Of a stretch of 28,498 nucleotides of DNA, positions 22,210-28,498 are shown one piece after another. The translations under genes and the position numbers were made by a program. Below the pieces are notes generated by a model, which searched no databases, was not told where the DNA came from, and saw only the letters and a program-made list of their open reading frames with translations. Each line of letters starts with the position of its first letter. The stretch's first letter is position 1. The stretch spans positions 1 through 28,498 of the forward strand of contig CAZVWV010000034.1 of NCBI GenBank assembly GCA_964631745.1, read 5' to 3'. The stretch is from CAZVWV01 sp964631745. Its GTDB lineage: Bacteria > Bdellovibrionota_C > UBA2361 > JBGSMV01.

Positions 22210-22441
22210 CGAAGACGCTGAGAAATTCATGACTGAGGATCTCTCAGATTACATTCATGCGGGCAATTTTTCGCCGGCTTCATTCGAATATGCGCCGAAA
22301 AATCGTTCCGTTAGCCTTCGCCTCTCGGATGCCTTGCTAAATGCCATTCGAAAAACCTCGAAGCGTATGGGAATTCCGTATCAACGATATATACGACAGA
22401 CTCTGGAGGCTTCGCTTAAACGAACCGGCACGCGCGGTTAG
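22178..22441 (+). CDS. brnA: BrnA/CopG-like antitoxin
   Basis: An 87-residue protein. MKKRLPKLKSDEDAEKFM and the following DLSDYIHAGNFSP form the toxin-binding N-terminal part seen in CopG antitoxins that pair with DUF497 toxins. KNRSVSLRLSDALLNAIRKT, then KRMGIPYQRYIRQTLEASL, is the C-terminal ribbon-helix-helix that binds DNA. AGGAG lies 10 bp before ATG 22178. The gene is intact although its toxin carries a stop. It starts inside the toxin frame, as is usual for this system. Confidence 0.82.
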   Translation: MKKRLPKLKSDEDAEKFMTEDLSDYIHAGNFSPASFEYAPKNRSVSLRLSDALLNAIRKTSKRMGIPYQRYIRQTLEASLKRTGTRG

Positions 22442-22502
22442 AATACGAATCTGTATCCGATTACTCCTATTCCCGCACAGGTGGGGTAGCAATCTCCGAT
22501 GG

Positions 22503-25500
22503 TTATACCCCAGGTGCTTCCAAAGCCCGCGCTTTCCAAATGTAATAAAGCGCCGGATACACCAGCAATTCAAGCAGAAAGCTTGTAGCCAGACCACCCA
22601 CCATGGGCGCAGCGATGCGACGCATGAGATCTGAGCCGATGCCGGCAGAGAACAAAATTGGAAGTAGCCCAAACATAGCCGCAAGCACAGTCATAAGCTT
22701 GGGGCGAAGTCGCTTGGCGGCTCCATCAACTATAGCCTCCTTCAGATCCTCCCGTGACCTGAGCGACCCCTCCGAGCTTCTGCGCGCGTATGCCATATCG
22801 AGATACATCAACATAAAGACACCCGTTTCTGCATCGAGCCCCATTAGCGCTATCATTCCCACACCCACTGCGATTGATAGGTTGTAACCCAATAGATACA
22901 AGAGCCAGACACTTCCCACCAACGAGAAAGGAACCGCTAGCAGCACAATGGCCGTTTTCACAATCGAATGCGTGTTGAGGTAAAGCAGGAAAGTCACGAG
23001 CAGAAGAGTTACCGGCAACAGGTACAACATGCGCTTATTGGAACGCAGCATGTTTTCATATTGGCCGCTCCAGATCAAAGAATATCCCGACGGTAGTTTT
23101 AGGGTGGATTCGAACAGTTGATTAGCATGCTGAATCACGCCGCCGAGATCGGAAGTGTCAGTGTCGATATAGATAAATCCAGCCAAGAGTCCGTTCTCGT
23201 TTCTAAGCATGGCCGGACCTTTTGAGATATGAATCTCTGCGATCTGAGCCAGTGTAATGCGAGCTTTGGAGGGGGTTTCAATCAGTAAACCTTTTAGCGC
23301 TTCCAAGTTATCTCGAAAATCACGCGCGAAGCGCACATTAATGGGATAACGCTCGCGCCCTTCGATGGTAGTGGAGACGGACTCACCGCCCACGGCGGTT
23401 GAAAGTGCTGCCAGCGCCCAATCAATAGATAGTCCATAACGCGAGAGCGCGTCGCGTTTAAGATCAAAGTCGATATAGAATCCGTCATTTAAACGCTCGG
23501 CAAAGGCGTTTCGCACCCCAGGAACAGTTTTAATCAGCCCTTCCACCTTCTCTGAGATACTTTGAATATCACTTAGCGAGGCTCCCATGATTTTGATGCC
23601 CAAGGGTGTACGAATACCGGTGGAAAGCATATCGATGCGGTTACGAATGGGCATCGTCCAAATATTCGGCATGCCTGGAATTTGCAGAGCCTGATTCAAG
23701 GCAACTTGCAGCTCTTCGAATGTGCGATGCCTCGGTAAGGCCCAGTTAAAGAGGGGGTATGTGATTTGGGGAAGCTTAGAGTACCAGCGCTCAACCGCGG
23801 GCCAATCCTCCATCGGCTTTAGCTGCACTACCGTCTCAACCATTGATAGGGGTGCCGGATCTGTGGAGGTATCGGCACGCCCAGCCTTGGCATGCACGCT
23901 TTTCACTTCAGGAAATTCTGAAATGATCTCTCCCTGAAGGCGTATGACACGGGTCGCCTCGGTGATGGACATACCAGGAAAGGCGGTCGGCATATAAAGG
24001 AAATCCCCCTCTTGCAGAGGCGGCATGAATTCACTTCCCAATTTAGAAAACGGCCAGATAGTTGCACACACCAACAGGACTGCAGCCGCGACCGTTGCCA
24101 AAGGTCTCCTCAAAACATAGCGCACGGCGGGTTCATAAAAACGCATCAGGCGTCTTGTTATAGGATGATCATGTTCCTGGACGTAGCGGCCAACTATCAA
24201 AATGTTGGCAAATTTTTGCAGGTAGAGTCCCAGCTTACTCTTAGCAAAAGAGAACTCGTGCACCTTACTAAAAAGCATGCGCATGGCGGGATCAAGTGTA
24301 ATCGCCAAGATCGCGGCGATTAACATCGTAAGAGTTTTTGAGATCGCCAATGGGCCGAATAAGCGCCCCTCCTGATCGACCAAAGCAAAGACCGGAAGAA
24401 ACGAAACTGCAATCACTAAAAGCGAGAAGCACACAGATGGGGTAACTTCCTGAAGCGCCTTTAGCCTTATGGTAAAAAAATCACCCACACGCCCCGTGCG
24501 GTGCCACTCTTCAATTTTGTTGTAAGCGTTTTCGACCTCAACGATGGCGCCGTCCACGAGTACTCCAATCGAGAGCGCAATGCCTGCCAACGACATAATA
24601 TTGGCGGTTACACCCATAAAATACATCGGAATGAAAGCTAGAAGCACCGAAATCGGGATAGTCAGGATCGGCACGATGGCGGAAGGAAAATGCCACAGGA
24701 ATATTAATATCACGAGGCAGACGATAAGTATCTCGATCTTCAGCTCATGTTTAAGCGTATCAATGGCATTATGCACCAGATTGGATCTGTCATATGTAGT
24801 GACGATTTTGACTCCGCTAGGAAGAGAGTTCTGCAGCTCGGCCAATTTTGCTTTAATCCCTTCGATAACCCGTAAGACGTTCTCGCCGTGCCGCATGACT
24901 ATGACAGCACCAGGGGTGTCGCCCATACCATTCAAATCTGTCACGCCGCGACGCATATCCGGGCCGACTGAAACCGTTGCCACGTTCTTGATCAGAATCG
25001 GAATGCCACTCTTAGGCTCGGCAGAGACTGTTATGTTACGAATATCTTCCAAAGATTTCACATAACCGTTGGCGCGCAGCATATATTCACGCCCTGATAT
25101 CTCCAGCACCCTAGCGCTGCCGCTGGCGTTTCCCTCTTTCACCGCTTTGGTGATATCAGAAAGCGTGAGCCCGTATGCAGAGAGACGATTTGGATCTATT
25201 TGGACCTGATACTGTTTCGAAAAACCACCCAGGGAGGCCACCTCCGCAACTCCGGGAACCGACTGTAATGCAAACTTTAGCTGAAAGTCCTGGATGCTTC
25301 TAAGCTCAGCAGAGTTTAACTTTCCGGATTGATCAACTAAGGCATACTGATAGATCCAGCCCACGCTTGTGGCGTCTGGCCCAAGCTCTGTGCGCACCCC
25401 CTCAGGAAGTTGACTGGTAATGCGGTTTAGATTTTCCAAGACCCTGCTTCGAGCCCAGTAAATATCAGTGCCGTCTTCGAAAATCACATAGACGTACGAA

Positions 25501-25766
25501 TAGCCGTAATCAGAGATACCCCGCACAGTTTTAACTTTGGGAGAGCCGAGCAGTGCCGTCACAATAGGGTAGGTGACCTGATCTTCAATAATGTCTGGGC
25601 TCTTATCCCATTTTGAATAGATAATGACCTGCGTGTCCGATAGATCCGGAATGGCGTCCAATGGCATTTTGCCCATTAAGACATACGCCATCAGACATAA
25701 CGCCGCGGTAACTAACAGCACTAGGGCCCGATTTTTGGCGCTATATTCAACTATTTTTGCGAGCAT
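22503..25766 (-). CDS. cusA: CusA-type Cu(I)/Ag(I) efflux RND pump
   Basis: A 1087-residue inner-membrane proton-driven transporter of the heavy-metal RND family. The three Met residues that bind Cu(I)/Ag(I) in E. coli CusA (573, 623, 672) are matched by Met592 (GDFLYMPTAFPG), Met642 (APLSMVET) and Met713 (RIDMLSTG). The channel Met391 and the proton-relay Asp405 (GVLVDGAIVEVEN) are also conserved. Twelve membrane segments and two large periplasmic loops follow the standard layout. This identifies monovalent copper or silver rather than Zn/Co/Cd as substrate. It is the last gene of the operon, 37 bp after the adaptor gene. Confidence 0.95.
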   Translation of the reverse strand: MLAKIVEYSAKNRALVLLVTAALCLMAYVLMGKMPLDAIPDLSDTQVIIYSKWDKSPDIIEDQVTYPIVTALLGSPKVKTVRGISDYGYSYVYVIFEDGTDIYWARSRVLENLNRITSQLPEGVRTELGPDATSVGWIYQYALVDQSGKLNSAELRSIQDFQLKFALQSVPGVAEVASLGGFSKQYQVQIDPNRLSAYGLTLSDITKAVKEGNASGSARVLEISGREYMLRANGYVKSLEDIRNITVSAEPKSGIPILIKNVATVSVGPDMRRGVTDLNGMGDTPGAVIVMRHGENVLRVIEGIKAKLAELQNSLPSGVKIVTTYDRSNLVHNAIDTLKHELKIEILIVCLVILIFLWHFPSAIVPILTIPISVLLAFIPMYFMGVTANIMSLAGIALSIGVLVDGAIVEVENAYNKIEEWHRTGRVGDFFTIRLKALQEVTPSVCFSLLVIAVSFLPVFALVDQEGRLFGPLAISKTLTMLIAAILAITLDPAMRMLFSKVHEFSFAKSKLGLYLQKFANILIVGRYVQEHDHPITRRLMRFYEPAVRYVLRRPLATVAAAVLLVCATIWPFSKLGSEFMPPLQEGDFLYMPTAFPGMSITEATRVIRLQGEIISEFPEVKSVHAKAGRADTSTDPAPLSMVETVVQLKPMEDWPAVERWYSKLPQITYPLFNWALPRHRTFEELQVALNQALQIPGMPNIWTMPIRNRIDMLSTGIRTPLGIKIMGASLSDIQSISEKVEGLIKTVPGVRNAFAERLNDGFYIDFDLKRDALSRYGLSIDWALAALSTAVGGESVSTTIEGRERYPINVRFARDFRDNLEALKGLLIETPSKARITLAQIAEIHISKGPAMLRNENGLLAGFIYIDTDTSDLGGVIQHANQLFESTLKLPSGYSLIWSGQYENMLRSNKRMLYLLPVTLLLVTFLLYLNTHSIVKTAIVLLAVPFSLVGSVWLLYLLGYNLSIAVGVGMIALMGLDAETGVFMLMYLDMAYARRSSEGSLRSREDLKEAIVDGAAKRLRPKLMTVLAAMFGLLPILFSAGIGSDLMRRIAAPMVGGLATSFLLELLVYPALYYIWKARALEAPGV

Positions 25767-25803
25767 CGATCTCTTTAATGCGGCCTAAATTATTGCGACC
25801 CAA

Positions 25804-26835
25804 CTATTGCGGTATAGCGAACTGCTTCAGAGCAGCTTGAAGTCTAGATTCCGAATCTATCAAGAAATTCGCCGAAGTCACAACCGTTTCTCCTTCCTCA
25901 AGTCCCGCCAGCACCGGAATATACCCCGAAACGCTCTCCCCCAACGCGACCTCGCGCGGTACAAAATTGTCGGCTTGCGCTACAAGCACCAGGTCATGTT
26001 CACCTGTATGGATCACAGCATTCTCAGGCACCGCCAATGCTAAAGTGGATGACAACAGTAATTCTACATCCACAAACATATCGGGGCGAAAAGTTGTATT
26101 TTGCTGCTCCAAGTCGATACGCGCCCGAACGGTGCGCGAGGAGGTGTTAATAACATTATCGATACTCGCGATCCTGCCGGGGATTAATTTCACCCCAATG
26201 TTTGCAGAGCTGACGTTAACTTTTAATCCAACTGAGATCTTTGAAGCGTAAATTTCCGGCACCTCCGCATACACCCAAAGTTTGCCCTGTGGCAGCAATA
26301 AACCAAGATTGTCGCTAGCCCCCAGCATGTTAGCGAGAGCCTGCTCTGCTACGCCGATCAGTTTAAGTTTGGTTTTGGAAGCGGCAACTAGCTCCTGCTT
26401 TAGTCTGCCATCCGGTAGCTCCTGCGCTGAACGATACTCCTGCAAGGCCGAATAAAGCTCCGGGTCAAACGCGATACTACCCCTCACGCGCAAAGACTGG
26501 GTCAGGTCCCGCTTTCCCACTATAGCGGTGGTGAGACCCAAGAGTTTCTGTTGCTGTGTGGTTAAACTCACCGCCGCACGATCTCTATGGGAGCTGAGGT
26601 CTGTTTTCTGCTTCTGAAAAGGTTGCAGCTCCATGCCACAGATCGGACAACGTCCCGGTTTATCAGAAACGATGCTGGGATGCATCGGGCAAAAATATTT
26701 AGCCTCTGATTTGTCCGATTTTACAGAATACGGTTGATGCTCTCGATTCAGCGCCGTGATTAGCAAAAGAGCTAAAATTGCTATTATCCCAGCAAGAACG
26801 AGATATTTCCATTGGGTTCTTCCGCTATCCATCGA
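25804..26835 (-). CDS. cusB: CusB-type periplasmic adaptor with heavy-metal-binding domain
   Basis: A 343-residue membrane fusion protein linking pump and outer-membrane channel. ATG 26835 is preferred to 26859: it gives MDSGRTQWKYLVLAGIIAIL, a clean N-terminal anchor, and overlaps the upstream gene by 11 bp. A Cys/His motif YFCPMHPSIVSDKPGRCPIC plus GMELQ (about residues 47-70) is the heavy-metal-binding domain found in many Cus adaptors. The barrel-sandwich and beta-barrel domains follow (KLWVYAEVPEIYASKISVG; RPDMFVDVEL). The helical hairpin is short, so the protein is smaller than E. coli CusB (about 400 residues). No separate CusF is present; the metal-binding domain may take that part. 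Confidence 0.9.
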   Translation of the reverse strand, partial: SMDSGRTQWKYLVLAGIIAILALLLITALNREHQPYSVKSDKSEAKYFCPMHPSIVSDKPGRCPICGMELQPFQKQKTDLSSHRDRAAVSLTTQQQKLLGLTTAIVGKRDLTQSLRVRGSIAFDPELYSALQEYRSAQELPDGRLKQELVAASKTKLKLIGVAEQALANMLGASDNLGLLLPQGKLWVYAEVPEIYASKISVGLKVNVSSANIGVKLIPGRIASIDNVINTSSRTVRARIDLEQQNTTFRPDMFVDVELLLSSTLALAVPENAVIHTGEHDLVLVAQADNFVPREVALGESVSGYIPVLAGLEEGETVVTSANFLIDSESRLQAALKQFAIPQ

Positions 26836-28093
26836 TCTCCGCTCCCACAATATAATCAAGCTCGGCTTGCTTTAGCTCGAGATCCACCAGTATCTGAAGA
26901 TACTCCTCTTGGCTCTGAAAACGCGCGTTAATTTTCTCAAGCAGACTAGCGAATTTTTCCTGACCTGAGGCGTAAGCACGCGAAGCTAAATCTGCGCTCT
27001 GATCTAGAAGGGGCAAGATGCTCTTGCGGTATGTTTCCAGAGAGTGCGAGATAGAGGCGATCTCGGAAACCAGATCTGAGATATAGTGGCGAACATGATT
27101 CTCCTCTTCCTCCCGTAACTTAGTAGCACCGAAAAGCAAGGCCTTGGCCTCGGTACGTTCGGCCGACTGTTTGCTACTCGCCCAAATCGGCAAATTCACG
27201 GAGATTCCGGCCGAGGCGAAATCATCGCCGTTGCCTGGCTGAGTAGCGTCGCGCTGGGTGTATCCTAACATAGCTTCAAAGTCTGGAAGTGTGTTTAGAG
27301 CGGTATATTCTAGCTGAGCCTTTTGAGCCTCTTCAGCTTTTTTCAGCGCAAGAATCTTGGGATTGTTGGCCAAGGCCGTCTCAATCAAAGCGAGGGACCC
27401 TAGTTTATCTGTAGCGCGAGCCGCCCGAGTCGAAACGCTCAATTTCTCGTCAGATTTATGCGAAGCCCTGCCCATAAGATGATTCAACAAAGCTTGGCCG
27501 CGAGCGAATTTAGAGAGCCGGATTCCAAGCTCGGCATCTGCTTTGGCCGCCTCGACTTCTAAGGCCGTGACCTCTTCCTGTGAGACTTGAGAAAGCGGCA
27601 ACTTTTTAATTGCCAGCGAGCGCGCGTGTTCAAGCAAGGACAACTTTTGCCGTTGCGTACCAACCAACTCTTGCGCAAGATAAAGAGTGAAGAAAGCTTC
27701 TTTAACTGCTCGCTTCAGCTCAAAGCTCGCGAGTTTTGAGCTTTGGGCCTGAGAATCTGACCTTAAGGCGGCCGCACGTTCAAGCAAAGCTCTTTTCCCT
27801 GGATATGGAAATTTCTGACTAAGCGAGATCTCGTTTCCTGTCATTTCAAATTTCTTGGATGAGAAATTTGAGACGGGATAATTCATGGCGCGCAGACCAA
27901 GCTGCGGGTCCTCCAAGCTTCCCGCCGACGAGACGCGCGCGGCCGCAGCTTCGGCCGCAGCAGATTCAGCCATCAGGGCCGGATTATTTTTGAGAGCTTC
28001 TAGAAGGGCGGCGGGTAAGGTTAAATCCGGGTTGCCTTGCGCCAGGACCAAAGCTGCCCAGGCCCAACACAGAATCATACAGTAAGTTTTCAC
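26825..28093 (-). CDS. cusC: TolC/CusC-family outer-membrane efflux channel
   Basis: A 422-residue outer-membrane factor with signal peptide (MKTYCMILCWAWAALVLAQG, cleavage near 19). Two repeats of the TolC fold are visible: long Ala/Glu-rich helices (ALLEALKNNPALMAESAAAE; ALIETALANNPKILALKKAE) and strand regions such as GISVNLPIWASSKQSAER. Starts at GTG 28093 with AGGG upstream; ATG 28078 is an in-frame alternative. First gene of a three-gene efflux operon. No lipobox Cys as in E. coli CusC is visible in the usual position, so it is probably not lipid-anchored. Confidence 0.88.
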   Translation of the reverse strand: MKTYCMILCWAWAALVLAQGNPDLTLPAALLEALKNNPALMAESAAAEAAAARVSSAGSLEDPQLGLRAMNYPVSNFSSKKFEMTGNEISLSQKFPYPGKRALLERAAALRSDSQAQSSKLASFELKRAVKEAFFTLYLAQELVGTQRQKLSLLEHARSLAIKKLPLSQVSQEEVTALEVEAAKADAELGIRLSKFARGQALLNHLMGRASHKSDEKLSVSTRAARATDKLGSLALIETALANNPKILALKKAEEAQKAQLEYTALNTLPDFEAMLGYTQRDATQPGNGDDFASAGISVNLPIWASSKQSAERTEAKALLFGATKLREEEENHVRHYISDLVSEIASISHSLETYRKSILPLLDQSADLASRAYASGQEKFASLLEKINARFQSQEEYLQILVDLELKQAELDYIVGAEIDG

Positions 28094-28102
28094 CCTGGTA
28101 TT

Positions 28103-28114
28103 ATTACGCGTAAT
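28103..28114. promoter_or_regulatory. 12-bp palindrome just upstream of the efflux operon
   Basis: ATTACGCGTAAT is fully self-complementary and ends 10 bp before the GTG of the channel gene. Possible operator; no metal regulator gene is in the window to pair with it. Confidence 0.3.
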
Positions 28115-28210
28115 CGGAACGATAGGAAGCCGGGGAGTGTCTAATGCCGGGTGGCCCAGGCACTGGTGGCCCCTCGCGATGGCGGTCTCGGGGTAGAATC
28201 GCTGCGCATG

Positions 28211-28220
28211 GTCTCTGAGG
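28211..28220 (+). repeat. Direct repeat flanking MITE-like element, left copy
   Basis: GTCTCTGAGG, identical to and in the same orientation as 28489-28498. The position directly outside the terminal inverted repeats identifies it as a target-site duplication; the next base T (28221) may belong to it, but the right counterpart is beyond the window. Confidence 0.75.
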
Positions 28221-28221
28221 T

Positions 28222-28488
28222 GAATGTCACTTACTGAGGAGGCAATCTATTGATGCTACTTAAAAAAGTGGCTTTGTTTCTTTTCTCTACGTCAGTCGCA
28301 GAGGCAGTCCACAAATTCTTCGTGCTCTTCGCGCTCTTCGTGGTGAATATATTAAACAATTTAACCACGAAGAGCGCGAAGAGCACGAAGAATTTGTGGA
28401 TGACCTCTAAGGTGTAGGCCGAGAATGCCGGGGACGGAAAGCTTCTGCTAACAATATCAATTGATTACCTCATCAGTAAGTGACATTC
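28222..28488. mobile_element. MITE-like non-autonomous element, 267 bp
   Basis: The ends 28222-28254 and 28456-28488 are inverted copies of a 33-bp sequence beginning GAATGTCACTTACTGA, with 3 mismatches. Ten-bp direct repeats flank it. It encodes no transposase or other convincing protein, so it would need one supplied in trans. A 10-11 bp target duplication fits IS4-type elements among known families, but the family cannot be assigned from this. Inside lies a perfect 37-bp inverted repeat (28308-28400). Confidence 0.75.
28308..28400. repeat. Perfect 37-bp inverted repeat with 19-nt AT-rich loop
   Basis: Arms 28308-28344 and 28364-28400 are exact reverse complements; beyond a 3-nt mismatch, five more bases pair on each side. 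The right arm is built of three near-copies of a 9-mer: CACGAAGAG, CGCGAAGAG, CACGAAGAA. Similar GAAGAGCACGAAG repeats are, as I recall, widespread intergenic palindromes. The loop is almost all A and T. Confidence 0.85.
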
Positions 28489-28498
28489 GTCTCTGAGG
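28489..28498 (+). repeat. Direct repeat flanking MITE-like element, right copy
   Basis: GTCTCTGAGG, the second copy of 28211-28220. It is the last sequence in the window. Confidence 0.75.

Noticed and set aside
28308..28400. CRISPR array
   Set aside because: The repeated units are arms of one hairpin with no spacers or cas genes.
1..28498. tRNA, rRNA or riboswitch genes
   Set aside because: I looked for cloverleaf ends, TTCRA loops and rRNA signatures and saw none; a covariance-model search would be needed to exclude small RNAs.

Overview
The window looks like a draft-assembly scaffold (it holds a run of 10 Ns) from a flagellated Gram-negative bacterium. Gram-negative character is supported by a KpsF/GutQ-type arabinose-5-phosphate isomerase (Kdo/LPS pathway) and a tripartite envelope-spanning metal efflux system. 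Motility is supported by a flagellin and a second flagellin-like protein. The mix of short flagellin, stand-alone receiver proteins, TadE/Flp-like pseudopilins and a TraB-family protein would fit a Bdellovibrionota or other deltaproteobacteria-like lineage, but nothing here fixes the taxonomy.

Layout. 1-920: two toxin-antitoxin remnants/modules (the tail of one VapC, then a complete RHH antitoxin-PIN toxin pair preceded by a TA-dinucleotide tract). 1276-1557: a small unknown gene. 1625-8696 (minus): a complete, tightly overlapped histidine operon, hisG-D-C-B-H-A-F-IE, covering the whole route from PRPP/ATP to histidinal/histidine. It diverges from a TrpR/YerC-type regulator (8922-9218). The intergenic region holds a perfect 13-bp-arm inverted repeat over the likely his -10 box and a possible His-rich leader peptide. 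9219-11321: a degraded accessory zone with a secreted small protein, a DUF4143-type ATPase remnant, a long inverted repeat, a TA pair whose toxin is truncated, and two copies of a 79-bp dispersed repeat. 11278-12889 (minus): flagellin-like paralog and canonical short flagellin. 13362-15087: a TerB-like gene interrupted by the assembly gap, a receiver-like protein and a CheY-like receiver. 15078-17569 (minus): sugar-phosphate isomerase, a small membrane protein and a TraB-family membrane protein. 17931-21764 (plus): four-gene pilin/pseudopilin operon, three of whose products share a G|x-(S/T)-L-L-E prepilin-peptidase-like motif. 21858-22441: BrnT/BrnA toxin-antitoxin locus with a nonsense codon in the toxin. 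22503-28093 (minus): Cus-type Cu(I)/Ag(I) efflux operon (outer membrane channel, adaptor, RND pump). 28211-28498: a MITE-like element with 33-bp terminal inverted repeats, flanking 10-bp direct repeats and a perfect 37-bp inner inverted repeat.

Themes. The his operon encodes proteins whose domain fusions (HisB phosphatase-dehydratase, HisIE) and local motifs recall Bacteroidetes homologues, which is unexpected next to flagellin genes and suggests transfer. Four toxin-antitoxin loci, three of them broken or cut off by the window edge, plus repeats mark the surrounding DNA as accessory. The most distinctive less-described item is the compact pseudopilin operon. The flagellin-like protein without canonical ends and the his regulatory region are also worth attention.
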